From NCBI GenBank assembly GCA_023958085.1, contig JAMLGI010000003.1, positions 62,001 through 126,000 on the forward strand: 64,000 nucleotides of DNA, in the 5' to 3' direction. Of this stretch, positions 8,278-16,918 are shown in pieces. The first letter of the stretch is position 1, and the number at the start of each line of letters is the position of its first letter. The translations under genes and the position numbers were made by a program. Under the pieces are notes generated by a model. That model was not told the DNA's origin. It ran no database searches and saw nothing but the letters and a program-made list of their open reading frames with translations. The DNA is from Solirubrobacterales bacterium (lineage in GTDB: Bacteria; Actinomycetota; Thermoleophilia; Solirubrobacterales; 70-9).

Positions 8278-9192
8278 TCACAGAAAAGCCGGCCCGCGCT
8301 CGACCAGACCCCGGTAGAGCGCCTGCTGGATCTGTTCACGGACCTGCTCGGTCAGATCAAAGACCAGGGACCGGTCTTCGCTCGATCCGGGCCCGTAGCC
8401 GGAGAGGTCGAGCGGTTCCAGAAACTCGATCCGCCAGCGGGAAGGCAGCGGCAGCAGACCGAGCGGGCCGAGCAGCGGGAAGGTCGGGGTGACCGGCACG
8501 TAGGGGGCTCCGGTCAGGCGGGCGAGCAGATCGGACTCGCCGAGCTTGGGGTAGATCTCCTCGGCGCCGACCACCGCCACCGGAACGATCGGCGAGCCGG
8601 TCTCGAGCGCGATCTCGATGAATCCGCCACGGCCGAACCGCTGGAGCCGGTACCGCTCAGAGAACGGCTTCCCGAACCCCTTCTGCCCCTCGGGGAAGAC
8701 CGCCACTGGATACTCCTGTTCGAGCAGCCGGGTCATGTTGGCCGGGTTGCCCGGCACCCCACCGAGCCGCCGCATGACGAAACTCGCGAAAGGCAGCTCG
8801 AAGGCCCAGTTCAGGACCATCGCCTTGATCCAGCGCGGCAACGGATGCTCCTTCTGGATCGCGGTGGCGATCATGATCGCGTCAAACGGCAGGATCGCCC
8901 CGGAGTGGTTGGCCACCAGCAGGGCACGTCCGTGGCCGGGCACGTTTCCGACCCCGCTCACCTGGACCCGCCACCAGGTCCGGTAGAGGAACTCGAACAG
9001 GGGAAACACCGCCTCGGTGAACTCCTCGTCGAATCCCCACTCGTCCTCGTGGTACTCGCCGCTGGCCCGGCGCACGATCAGCTCGGTCAGATCGCGGGTC
9101 AGGCCGGCCCACTCCTCGACCGATCCGACCAGGTCGGCCGGGATCGACTCCGCGGCAGACGGACGGCTGCGGGTTCCGGTGGCCGGGCTCAC
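8278..9192 (-). CDS. Phospholipid/glycerol acyltransferase (PlsC-like)
   Basis: 304 residues. The acyltransferase core begins about residue 90 with GRALLVANHSGAILPFDA, a lengthened form of the NHxxxxD catalytic motif. It continues with MRRLGGVPGN and FPEGQKGFGKPFSERYRLQ (the substrate-binding PEG motif), then GSPIVPVAVVGAEE. It probably acylates lysophosphatidate or a related lipid at the membrane. The GTG start overlaps the upstream epimerase stop as GTGA. The spacing between His and Asp is longer than in E. coli PlsC, so the exact acceptor is uncertain. Confidence 0.85.
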   Translation of the reverse strand: MSPATGTRSRPSAAESIPADLVGSVEEWAGLTRDLTELIVRRASGEYHEDEWGFDEEFTEAVFPLFEFLYRTWWRVQVSGVGNVPGHGRALLVANHSGAILPFDAIMIATAIQKEHPLPRWIKAMVLNWAFELPFASFVMRRLGGVPGNPANMTRLLEQEYPVAVFPEGQKGFGKPFSERYRLQRFGRGGFIEIALETGSPIVPVAVVGAEEIYPKLGESDLLARLTGAPYVPVTPTFPLLGPLGLLPLPSRWRIEFLEPLDLSGYGPGSSEDRSLVFDLTEQVREQIQQALYRGLVERGPAFL

Positions 9193-10202
9193 TTGCTCAC
9201 CCTGACCGGCGAACCGGGATGCGGGCTGCCGAACATCGAACGCACCCGGCTGGTGCGACCGGCGTAGTCACGAACCGCACCCTCGGTGTCGAATGCCGGC
9301 TCATACCCGATCTCCTCGCGAAGCCGGCGGTTGTCGCAGCCCCGTCCGTAGCGGAGCAGCAGCTCGGCGTCGCGGTACATGTCTGCGGCGGCGAGCTGAC
9401 GCCCGAGCCGTTTGACCAGCGGACCGGCAATCAGCGGCGGCAGGCCGACCGAAGGCCGGCCGGCCAGGCGCAGCAGGCGGCTCAGCGAGATCGCCCCGTC
9501 CGGAGCGACGTTGACCGCCCCGCGAACGGGACCGGCAACGGCGGCCGAGAGGGCACCCTCGGCGTCGACCGGATGGAGCAGCTGCAAACGGGGATCGAAT
9601 CCGAGCTGCACCGGGACCACCGGCAGCCCGAGGTAACGGGTGAACGGGTCCTCGAGTCCGGGGCCGATCTCGATCTGGAATCGCAGCATGCAGCAGGTGA
9701 TTTCGGGGCGGCGGCGGGCGAAATTGTCGAAATAGCCCTCGAGTTCCCCGATGTCACGCTGAAACCTGGTCCGCAGCGGAAAGCGTCGCGCCATGTCCTC
9801 TGTGAAGAAGCAGGGTGCGCTCGCGGCCGATCCGTAGATCGCGGCCGAGCCCCGAACCACCAGCGCCTTCAGGGAAGGAGTTTTCTCGCAGGCGGCAAGA
9901 AGCTGGAGGGTGCCGATCACGTTGATGTCGTGCAGCGCCCGCGACGGACGGTCCTTGTCGGGATACCAGAGAATCCCGCAGTGGACCACGACGTCCGGTT
10001 CGAGCCCGGGGAGAATCCGTGAAATCACCGGATTCCTGATGTCCGCCTCGATGAACTCGGTCCGGCCGAGATCGGTGTCGGGCATGGTCGAGTCGATTCC
10101 GATCACCTCGCCGACGTCCGCCCGCCGGGCGAGACTCCGGGCCAGTCCGGCCCCCCAACGGGTAGCGACACCGGCAATCACCACACGTTCGGCCCCCGCC
10201 AT
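9189..10202 (-). CDS. NAD(P)-dependent epimerase/dehydratase (extended SDR)
   Basis: 337 residues. The N-terminal Rossmann segment AERVVIAGVATRWGAGLARSL is a loose form of the GxxGxxG motif. DIRNP and the NVIGTLQLLAACE helix fit extended SDRs. The usual catalytic YxxxK is not obvious: the region after SAAIYG has no clear Lys at +4, so activity on a sugar nucleotide is not assured. It lies 2 nt after the coiled-coil gene, with an SD-like GAGGAG, and overlaps the acyltransferase by 4 nt, so the three form one operon, probably for envelope lipid modification. Confidence 0.8.
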   Translation of the reverse strand: MAGAERVVIAGVATRWGAGLARSLARRADVGEVIGIDSTMPDTDLGRTEFIEADIRNPVISRILPGLEPDVVVHCGILWYPDKDRPSRALHDINVIGTLQLLAACEKTPSLKALVVRGSAAIYGSAASAPCFFTEDMARRFPLRTRFQRDIGELEGYFDNFARRRPEITCCMLRFQIEIGPGLEDPFTRYLGLPVVPVQLGFDPRLQLLHPVDAEGALSAAVAGPVRGAVNVAPDGAISLSRLLRLAGRPSVGLPPLIAGPLVKRLGRQLAAADMYRDAELLLRYGRGCDNRRLREEIGYEPAFDTEGAVRDYAGRTSRVRSMFGSPHPGSPVRVSK

Positions 10203-10204
10203 GG

Positions 10205-10516
10205 CTACTCCTCGTCAGGCCCCGATCGGGCCTTGCGTTCGAGCTGCTCGACCCGGTCGGTCAGCTCGGAGAGGCGACTCTCGATCGCGACCAGCTCGTC
10301 CCGGGCGACCAGACGCATCCCTTCCAGGGTGTCCCGAGCCTCCTGGCCCCGGCGGCTCACCTCCCCGACCAGGCCCTGGGCCCGGTCCATGGTCTTGCCG
10401 GAGAGCTCGCTGGCCCGGTCCCGGGTTCTGGTGGTGGCGTCGAAAGCACCCTCGATCGCCTCACGGAGACTCTCGGGAATGCCGCGGCCGGACTTGCTGT
10501 CTTCCTTTTCCGACAT
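10205..10516 (-). CDS. Small coiled-coil protein
   Basis: 103 residues with no signal or membrane segment. The middle (residues ~20-95) is amphipathic helix: TRTRDRASELSGKTMDRAQG, then AIESRLSELTDRVEQLERKA, with heptad leucines. This resembles phasin-like or apolipoprotein-like helical proteins, but I do not recognise a named family. The ATG lies 7 nt after a TAAACT box (10524-10529), so it probably starts the epimerase/acyltransferase operon as a leaderless mRNA. The next gene upstream encodes a similar protein. Confidence 0.75.
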   Translation of the reverse strand: MSEKEDSKSGRGIPESLREAIEGAFDATTRTRDRASELSGKTMDRAQGLVGEVSRRGQEARDTLEGMRLVARDELVAIESRLSELTDRVEQLERKARSGPDEE

Positions 10517-10587
10517 GACCCAGAGTTTATGGCGCCGGCCACCGGACGGGGGCGAACCTTGGCCGGAACTCCCGATTCCGTCCAGGC

Positions 10588-10923
10588 CTAACCCTCAACC
10601 TCAGGGTTAGAATCAGTCTGTTTCGAGCTCCGGATCGCCCGCAGTTCATCGAGCGCATCGTCGAGCCGGTCCTCGGTCTCCTCCAGGCGGTTGGAGAGCA
10701 CCCGAATCCGCCGCTCCAGCCGGTCCGCTTCCTCCCTCGAGGAAAGGTTGAGTACCCCCCGGGCCGTCTGCTGGGCCTCGATCGCCTTCTCTCGCGCCGC
10801 AGCCGCGGCTGACACGGCTCCACCGAAGACCGGACTGGAGACAACCACGTCGGCCAGCCCGCCCGCCACCTGTTCACCCGCCGACCGAATCCGGTCCCGG
10901 ATGCCCTCCTGCTCTTCTGACAT
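10588..10923 (-). CDS. Small coiled-coil protein, related in style to its downstream neighbour
   Basis: 111 residues. It starts MSEEQEGIRDRIRSAGEQVA, has an Ala-rich helix (AVSAAAAAREKAIEAQQ) and ends in a long heptad coil (EEADRLERRIRVLSNRLEET, LDDALDELRAIR). The overall plan, an MSE-type N-terminus, helix and C-terminal coil, matches the 103-residue neighbour, so the pair may be paralogues or partners. The ATG at 10923 is 6 nt from a TAGGAT box (10930-10935). Function unknown. Confidence 0.75.
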   Translation of the reverse strand: MSEEQEGIRDRIRSAGEQVAGGLADVVVSSPVFGGAVSAAAAAREKAIEAQQTARGVLNLSSREEADRLERRIRVLSNRLEETEDRLDDALDELRAIRSSKQTDSNPEVEG

Positions 10924-11046
10924 GAAGTGATCCTACGCTCGCAGGAAGGGCGGGTCCAGCGCGGAAGTACCTCTTCTGCGATACCTTGCTGTCCTGCCGA
11001 ACCGGAGAGCGTCGGCAGGGTCTGGTTTAGTTCGGGAGTGACACAG

Positions 11047-13545
11047 GTGGAATACCGGCTGAAGTCGACAAGGCGCGATCGACTGACCGCACTGACAGCG
11101 GTCCTGTTGCCGCTTGCATTTCTCCTGTTTTCGGCACCTGCCCAAGGGGCCGACGAAACCGAGCTCCTGGGGCCTCCCGCCCCGGGCCAGAGCACGGTCA
11201 AACCGGCTGCCGCTCCGCCGAAGTCACCCGGCACCCCGACCACCGTGGATCCGGGCCAGACCCCGACTCCGACCCCGACTCCGACTCCGACCCCGCCTCC
11301 CGCCGAGCCTCCGGCGCCGGGTGGCGACGACGGTGACACCCCGCCTCCGCCCGACACGATCATCCCGGACGACCCTCAGCCGGATTCGGCCGATGGTGCC
11401 GGCGGGACTTCACCCGATGACACCCCGTCGACCGATCCGCTCCGGGTGAGCCCGCTCTCGGTTCCGAACTTCCTGATCGACAAGTTCGAGATCCCTCCCT
11501 TCCTGCTGCCGATCTACCAGGCCTGCGGCACCGAGTACGGAATCCCGTGGACCGTGCTCGCCGCGATCAACCGGATCGAAACCGGATTCGGCACCAACCT
11601 CTCGACCTCCTACGCCGGGGCGCTCGGCTGGATGCAGTTCCTCGACTCCTCCTGGAAGATGTTCGGGGTCGACGCCAACGGCGACAAGATCAAGGACCCC
11701 TACAACCCGGTCGATGCGATCTGCGCTGCCGCCAGCTACCTCAAGATCGCCGGCTACGCGGAAGACCCCCGCAAGGCGATCTTCGCGTACAACCACGCCG
11801 ACTGGTACGTCAACGACATCCTGCAGCACGCCGCGGCCTACGGCAAGATCCCGACCGAGGTGATCACCGCCCTGACCGGCCTCACCGAGGGAGCACGCTT
11901 CCCGGTCGCAGCCGAAGCCACCTACGCCGACCAGATCTCGACCGACGAGGCAAAGCGCAAGGGACTGGCCTCCCAGAACGTGGAGTCCTCGGGCGACCGG
12001 GACTCGATCGAGATCTCCGCCGGGGCAGGCTCGCCGGTGATCGCGGTCAACGACGGTGTGGTCAGCGAGATCGACCCGACCGGGGGGACGGTCACGATCA
12101 CCGACGCCTACGGCAACCGTTACTCATACGCCAGGCTGGGCTCGATCGCCAGCGTCCATCCGGTGCCCCGGGAGCGTCGACCGAAATCGACCAAGGGGAC
12201 CGATCTGCCGGACCCGGGTGACGGTGCCGCCGAGGCAGCCGACCAGATGGGCACGGCCAAGGCCAACGACCGCCCTGACCGATCCGCCGATTCAGACACT
12301 GACCCTCAAGCAGAGGTTGATGCTCCGGTCGGTGACCGGTCCGAAGTCCTGGTCGATCCCGACGCCGCGGACCGGGCGGCCGATGCCGCCGCCGACGGCG
12401 GGGCTCCGGCCGACCCCGGCTCGGGTTCCTCGCCGGTTGCCGCGGCAAGGGAGCGCCGCTCGGCCCAGGGCGATCTCGCCCGGACCAGCGAGCCGGTGAC
12501 CGAGAGCCGCAACACCGAGAACTCCCGCGGACGGGTGTACGCCAACCCCCTGCGGCCCCAGAACCAGAAGCGGGCCGAAGTTGACGGACGCTCGACCAGC
12601 GCACCCGTTTCCGGTGGATCCGGGGGATCCGGGACCGGAGTCGACGGCAAACCGGGCGACTACGTGATCTACGACGGCAGCAAGGCCGGGATCTACCGGT
12701 TCGACCAGGAGACTGCCGAGCTGCAGCCACTCAAGAAGGGTTCCCGGGTGATCGCCGGCACGGTGCTCGGACGACTCGCCGAGACCGGCGGCCAGGCGGC
12801 AATCGAGTTCTCGATCCAGCCCGGCGGGGAGAGCTCCCCGAAGATCGACCCCAAGCCCTTCCTCGACGGCTGGCGGCTCCTGGCCGAAACCAACATCTAC
12901 AACGCCAAGGGCGGCAACCGGTTCGCCGACCGGCTCGGTGTCGGCGGGGTCCTGCTGCTCTCCAAGCCGGCCCTCCAGCGCCGGATCCTTTCCGATCCCG
13001 GACTCGACATCTACGAGTGTGGTCGTCAGGACATCGCCTCCGGGTTCACCGACCGGCGGATCCTCGCGATGCTGGCCTTCCTCCGGGAGCGCGGCTTCAC
13101 GATGATGATCACCTCCCTGACCTGCGGTCACGGCGTCAACACCAGCTCCGGGAACGTCTCGGAGCACACCACCGGCGGGGCGGTCGACATCGCGGCCTTC
13201 AACGGACAGGTCGTGACCTCGGCCACCCAGGGTCCGGGGACCTACATCGACCAGGCGGCCCGGGCGGTGATGAGCCTCCAGGGGGCGATGACCCCGCATC
13301 AGGTGATCTCGCTGGCCGACTACGGCAACGGGATCGGTTTCGCGATGGGCGACCACGACGACCACCTGCACGTCGGCTACGCGCCGACCGCGACCGGCGG
13401 CCGTCCCGGTGCCCCGCTCGCCACGCTCGGGGCACGCCAGTGGAAGCGCCTGACCGACCGCCTCGGGGAGATCGAGAACCCCGACGTCCCCACCGCCCCG
13501 TCCCGCAACTCGCTTCCGGCCGACAAGTCCGAAGCAGACAAGTAG
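11047..13545 (+). CDS. Secreted multidomain cell-wall protein: lytic transglycosylase, degenerate split M23 and M15-like peptidase
   Basis: 832 residues from the GTG at 11047, which has GGGAG 8 nt upstream; the frame is open back to 10927. A signal peptide (LTALTAVLLPLAFLLFSAPAQGA) is followed by a Pro/Thr-rich spacer. Residues ~149-265 are an SLT/MltB-type transglycosylase: AAINRIETGFG with catalytic Glu178, AGALGWMQF and YNPVDAICAAASYL. Residues ~315-366 and ~537-613 look like the two halves of an M23 beta-barrel (GSPVIAVNDGVV; GTVLGRLAETGG), separated by ~170 low-complexity residues. The expected zinc His are missing (YARLG, AAIEFS). Residues ~655-781 resemble M15 D,D-peptidases: SEHTTGGAVD (His707, Asp714) and DDHLHVGY (His773/His775). 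Likely role: peptidoglycan cleavage during growth, division or spore germination. Confidence 0.88.
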   Translation: MEYRLKSTRRDRLTALTAVLLPLAFLLFSAPAQGADETELLGPPAPGQSTVKPAAAPPKSPGTPTTVDPGQTPTPTPTPTPTPPPAEPPAPGGDDGDTPPPPDTIIPDDPQPDSADGAGGTSPDDTPSTDPLRVSPLSVPNFLIDKFEIPPFLLPIYQACGTEYGIPWTVLAAINRIETGFGTNLSTSYAGALGWMQFLDSSWKMFGVDANGDKIKDPYNPVDAICAAASYLKIAGYAEDPRKAIFAYNHADWYVNDILQHAAAYGKIPTEVITALTGLTEGARFPVAAEATYADQISTDEAKRKGLASQNVESSGDRDSIEISAGAGSPVIAVNDGVVSEIDPTGGTVTITDAYGNRYSYARLGSIASVHPVPRERRPKSTKGTDLPDPGDGAAEAADQMGTAKANDRPDRSADSDTDPQAEVDAPVGDRSEVLVDPDAADRAADAAADGGAPADPGSGSSPVAAARERRSAQGDLARTSEPVTESRNTENSRGRVYANPLRPQNQKRAEVDGRSTSAPVSGGSGGSGTGVDGKPGDYVIYDGSKAGIYRFDQETAELQPLKKGSRVIAGTVLGRLAETGGQAAIEFSIQPGGESSPKIDPKPFLDGWRLLAETNIYNAKGGNRFADRLGVGGVLLLSKPALQRRILSDPGLDIYECGRQDIASGFTDRRILAMLAFLRERGFTMMITSLTCGHGVNTSSGNVSEHTTGGAVDIAAFNGQVVTSATQGPGTYIDQAARAVMSLQGAMTPHQVISLADYGNGIGFAMGDHDDHLHVGYAPTATGGRPGAPLATLGARQWKRLTDRLGEIENPDVPTAPSRNSLPADKSEADK

Positions 13546-13644
13546 CCCATCGATACCTTCTTCGGTTTCATCCAGTGTGAGCTGCCCGGCTCACTTGCCC
13601 TGGATGACGGCCGCTATCTCGACCGGGGTCCGGGAGGACCGTAC

Positions 13645-14433
13645 GTGCTGGGCATCGAAACCGAAGGGGCGCTGCCGCCACCCCGACGCAAGCGTCGGCG
13701 TCCCCGCGGTGTCGATCCGGCCCGCGGACCGGTTGCGGTCCCGCTGACTGTCACAACCGTGGTGTTTGCCGCGGAACCACTGGCCGCGGACGGCGCCGCA
13801 GAGTGGCTCCGGGCCGGATCCTCCGACCCCCGGACCGGCGAGCTGATCGAGACCGCCCTTGCCGTCCTCGAACGCGGGCTGGCCGTCGCTGCCGCGACCA
13901 CCGGAAGGGCGATCGGTGAACCACCGGGACCGGAACAGATCCTGGCGGCCCGGATCGGGTACGGCGAGGGTGAGCGGGTGTACGAGGGCCGCTACGCCGA
14001 GGCGCTGGAGATCGATCCCGCCTCGAACAGCATGAGCGCCCGCAGTCGGCGTCTGGAACGGATCGTGCCGCTCTCCCGGATGGCCGGGATCCTCGGTGGA
14101 CGGGACCGCCTCCCGGCCTGCGAGGTGATGGTGCCCCGAGTCAGAGCCGATCTCGACGGGGGGCGATTCCTCCCGGCCGCGCTCACGATCGGTGAGGCCG
14201 TCCGGGCAACCGTCGCCGAACTGGAGTTTGCGCTCGAGAGTCCCGATCACGAGCAGGACATGGACCGGCTGGCGGAGCTCCTCCCCGACCTGCTGCGGAT
14301 GCCCTCTGAGCTGCTCGTCGAAGGCGAAGAGGGGGCTGGAGCCGCCCTCGAGGAGCAGTTCAGGCCAGCGGTCGAAGCGGCTCTGGAGCTAGCCGAGCGA
14401 GTGATCCGTCGCTACCGGATCAGCTCCCAGTAG
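13645..14433 (+). CDS. Conserved hypothetical protein, start uncertain
   Basis: 262 residues from the GTG at 13645, but the frame stays open to the TAG of the previous gene (13543-13545). The upstream codons read like protein (DTFFGFIQCELPG, DDGRYLDRG). No ATG, GTG or TTG occurs there; only ATC at 13549 or CTG codons do, so the real N-terminus may use a rare start. An early basic stretch (PPPRRKRRRPRG) is followed by an Ala/Leu/Glu-rich helical body with VTVVFAAEPLAADGAAEWLR and an acidic helical C-terminal half. No signal peptide or membrane helix is seen. I recognise no function. It is transcribed in the same direction as the cell-wall protein and the GMC cluster. Confidence 0.7.
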   Translation: MLGIETEGALPPPRRKRRRPRGVDPARGPVAVPLTVTTVVFAAEPLAADGAAEWLRAGSSDPRTGELIETALAVLERGLAVAAATTGRAIGEPPGPEQILAARIGYGEGERVYEGRYAEALEIDPASNSMSARSRRLERIVPLSRMAGILGGRDRLPACEVMVPRVRADLDGGRFLPAALTIGEAVRATVAELEFALESPDHEQDMDRLAELLPDLLRMPSELLVEGEEGAGAALEEQFRPAVEAALELAERVIRRYRISSQ

Positions 14434-14475
14434 CGCCCGTGAGCCAAAGTCCGCCCGGATCGGTCGGGGATCGAC

Positions 14476-14481
14476 TAGTTT
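14476..14481 (+). promoter_or_regulatory. -10 box of the GMC cluster
   Basis: TAGTTT followed by exactly 6 nt and then the ATG at 14488, the textbook spacing for transcription starting on the A of the start codon. It suggests a leaderless message for the four-gene cluster. Confidence 0.6.
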
Positions 14482-14487
14482 AGGCGC

Positions 14488-14931
14488 ATGGCTCCGAACG
14501 GTTCGCCGGGGGCGATCACCCCGCGGGAAGCCTCGATCTTCGCCGCGGCCGCGGACGCACTGCTGGCCCCGGAACCCCGTCTGCCCCCGGTCCACGAGAC
14601 CGACCTGGTCGACGGTTTCGACGACTGGATGGGCCACGCTCCGTCACTGAACCGGCACACGGTGAAGCTGGGCCTCTATCTGCTCGAGATCGCGCCACTG
14701 CCGATTCACGGCAAACGCTTCCGGACGCTCGACCGGCAGCGTCGGCTGGCCTTCCTGTCGCCGAAGTCGGGCTGGCGTCCCGCCCTGCTGATCACCCTGG
14801 TCGACACGCTGCGGATGGTCGCGGCAACCGCCTACTTCGCGGACGACCGGGTCGCCCGACAACTCGGATATGACGCCGACTTCAGGGTTGCGCGGGGCCG
14901 GATGCTGCGCGCCGAGGAAGGTCGCCCTTGA
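14488..14931 (+). CDS. GMC-oxidoreductase partner protein (gluconate 2-dehydrogenase subunit 3-like)
   Basis: 147 residues. An opening helix with TPREASIFAAAADALLAPEP is typical of small accessory subunits preceding GMC flavoproteins (compare gluconate dehydrogenase subunit 3). The rest is helical (LNRHTVKLGLYLLEIAPLPI, RFRTLDRQRRLAFL). Unlike many subunit-3 proteins it has no Tat signal, so the complex is probably cytoplasmic or membrane-associated. Its TGA overlaps the TTG start of the GMC gene (TTGA), tightly coupling the pair. Confidence 0.72.
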   Translation: MAPNGSPGAITPREASIFAAAADALLAPEPRLPPVHETDLVDGFDDWMGHAPSLNRHTVKLGLYLLEIAPLPIHGKRFRTLDRQRRLAFLSPKSGWRPALLITLVDTLRMVAATAYFADDRVARQLGYDADFRVARGRMLRAEEGRP

Positions 14932-16559
14932 ATCCCACCGCAACCCGTCCGACCACCGGTGACGCCTACCGGGACGGCCGGGACGCCTTCCGGCCGTCCG
15001 AAGTGCGGATCCGGAGCGGGGCCGGGATCACCGACAGCCTCCGCCTTCAGGCCGACGTCTGTGTGATCGGCACCGGCGCCGGGGGCGCAGTCGCCGCCAA
15101 GGAACTGGCCGAGGGCGGTCTCGAAGTGATCATGCTCGAGGAGGGGGAGCACCACGTCACCGACAGTTTCACGGCCCGGCCCCGTGAAATGATGGCCCGC
15201 CTTTATCGCGACGCCGGCCAGACCGTGACCCTCGGCAATGCTCCGGTTCTGCTGCCCCAGGGCCGGGCGGTCGGTGGCACCACACTGATCAACTCCGGCA
15301 CCTGTTTCCGCACCCCGGAGCCCGTCCTCGCCGCCTGGCAGGAGGGTTTCGGCCTGCCGATCGACGCCGGGGAGATGGACCCCTACTTCCGCCGGGTTGA
15401 ACGGGTGATCAACGTGGCTCAGGTTCCGGCCGATATCGCGGGCCGCAACACGCAGGTGGTCAAGCGCGGGGCCGACGCGCTCGGCTGGTCCGGTGACTAC
15501 CTGTACCGGAACGCCCGTGGCTGCGTCGGCTCCGGGGTCTGCCCGGCGGGCTGCCCCACCGCCGCCAAGCAGCACACCGGGATCACCTACGTGGCAAGGG
15601 CGTGGGACGCCGGCGCGATCACCTGCACCGGCTGTCGGGCCGACCGGATCCTGATCAGGTCCGGAGCGGTGCGCGGCGTCGAGGCAGAGACCTCCGGCGG
15701 CGGCCGGCTCACGGTCGAGGCCGAGACCGTGATCGTCGCCGGCGGGGCAGTCCAGACCCCGGTGCTACTGATGCGGCAGGGTCTGGTGGACCGGTCGGGT
15801 CAACTCGGCCGGAACCTGACCGTGCATCCGGCCACCGCAGTGCTCGCCCTGATGGACGAGATCGTCGACCTGGCGACCGGAGTCCCGCAGTCGTACTACG
15901 TCGACGAGTTCGCCGGGGAGGGGATCATGCTCGAGGGTGCGGCCGGGCCACCGGAGTACGTCGCCGCCCTGATCCCGGACTCGGGGGAGGCTCACCGCGA
16001 CCTGATGCTCGAGTATCCACACATCGCCGAGTTCGGCGGCATGGTCTCCGAGGTGTCCCGGGGTCGGATCGATCTGGTCGGCGGCCAGCCGTTCGTTCGC
16101 TACGACCTGCTGCCGCCCGATGTGGAATCGCTTGGCAGGGTGGTGGAACTGCTGGTGCGGCTGTTCACCGCCGCCGGAGCCCGCCGGTTGATGCTGCCGC
16201 TCCGCCGACTGCCGACAGTCTCGCCGGGGGACCATGCCGCGATCCGGAGCTCTCGTCCGCGGGCTTCCGATTTCAAACTGATGGCCTTCCATCCGCTCGG
16301 CACTGCCCGGGCCCACGTCGATCCGGACCGGGGTGTGGTCGACGGCAATCTCGCGGTACACGGCATCGACGGCCTCTACATTGCCGACGGCAGCGTCGTC
16401 CCCACTCCCCTCGGGGTCAATCCCCAGCAGACCATAATGGCGCTCGCCAATCGCCTCGCCTGCCACCTGCTCGCCAGCCCGCCACCGGACGACGAGCCCG
16501 AACCTGAACAGATCGCAAAACCGAAAACCAAGGAGATGAAGGATGTCCTTTCTCGTTGA
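14928..16559 (+). CDS. GMC-family FAD oxidoreductase (long-chain alcohol oxidase-like)
   Basis: 543 residues, TTG start. The FAD dinucleotide fold is VCVIGTGAGGAVAAKELAEGG, and the second GMC signature lies near GRAVGGTTLINSGTCFRTP. A cysteine-rich stretch CVGSGVCPAGCPTAAK resembles the loop of bacterial long-chain fatty alcohol oxidase/dehydrogenase relatives. The C-terminus has HPLGTARAHVDPDRGVVDG and LYIADGSVVPTPLGVNPQQT, containing the catalytic His and Asn region. It likely oxidises a hydrophobic alcohol or sterol-like substrate with FAD. Coupled upstream to the small subunit, and overlapping the next gene by 17 nt. Confidence 0.88.
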   Translation: MNPTATRPTTGDAYRDGRDAFRPSEVRIRSGAGITDSLRLQADVCVIGTGAGGAVAAKELAEGGLEVIMLEEGEHHVTDSFTARPREMMARLYRDAGQTVTLGNAPVLLPQGRAVGGTTLINSGTCFRTPEPVLAAWQEGFGLPIDAGEMDPYFRRVERVINVAQVPADIAGRNTQVVKRGADALGWSGDYLYRNARGCVGSGVCPAGCPTAAKQHTGITYVARAWDAGAITCTGCRADRILIRSGAVRGVEAETSGGGRLTVEAETVIVAGGAVQTPVLLMRQGLVDRSGQLGRNLTVHPATAVLALMDEIVDLATGVPQSYYVDEFAGEGIMLEGAAGPPEYVAALIPDSGEAHRDLMLEYPHIAEFGGMVSEVSRGRIDLVGGQPFVRYDLLPPDVESLGRVVELLVRLFTAAGARRLMLPLRRLPTVSPGDHAAIRSSRPRASDFKLMAFHPLGTARAHVDPDRGVVDGNLAVHGIDGLYIADGSVVPTPLGVNPQQTIMALANRLACHLLASPPPDDEPEPEQIAKPKTKEMKDVLSR

Positions 16560-16908
16560 TTCACCCTGGCTGTACGGGATCGGCAAGGCTTATGCCGAGC
16601 GGACCGAGGAACCGGAGAATGAGGAAAAGGCCCTGAAACTGGGAGCCGCCACGATCGCCGCTTTCTGGGGTTTGAGCGTCCCCCTGTACCTGAATCAGCG
16701 CTGGACCACACCGGTGTGGAAGGCATGCCTCGCCCGGAGTGGCCGCGACTGGATGGTGAACTCGGGTGTCCTCAGGATCGACCCGGAGGAGATCGGCCCG
16801 CGGGGCCACGCCGTCGCTGCCGGCCTCTTCGCCACCTATCCGTTGTGGCTGTGGCTGGGATACCGGCATGGCCGCAGGTCCCGGGCTTCCGGCCGGGCCG
16901 ATACCTGA
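16543..16908 (+). CDS. Small membrane-associated protein of the GMC cluster
   Basis: 121 residues. Hydrophobic segments at ~32-50 (KLGAATIAAFWGLSVPLYL) and ~90-105 (AVAAGLFATYPLWLWLGY) suggest two membrane helices. The C-terminus is basic (RHGRRSRASGR). No known family recognised. It overlaps the GMC gene by 17 nt and ends 10 nt before the CrtC-like gene, so it could anchor the oxidoreductase at the membrane. Confidence 0.7.
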   Translation: MSFLVDSPWLYGIGKAYAERTEEPENEEKALKLGAATIAAFWGLSVPLYLNQRWTTPVWKACLARSGRDWMVNSGVLRIDPEEIGPRGHAVAAGLFATYPLWLWLGYRHGRRSRASGRADT

Positions 16909-16918
16909 GGGCGGGACG

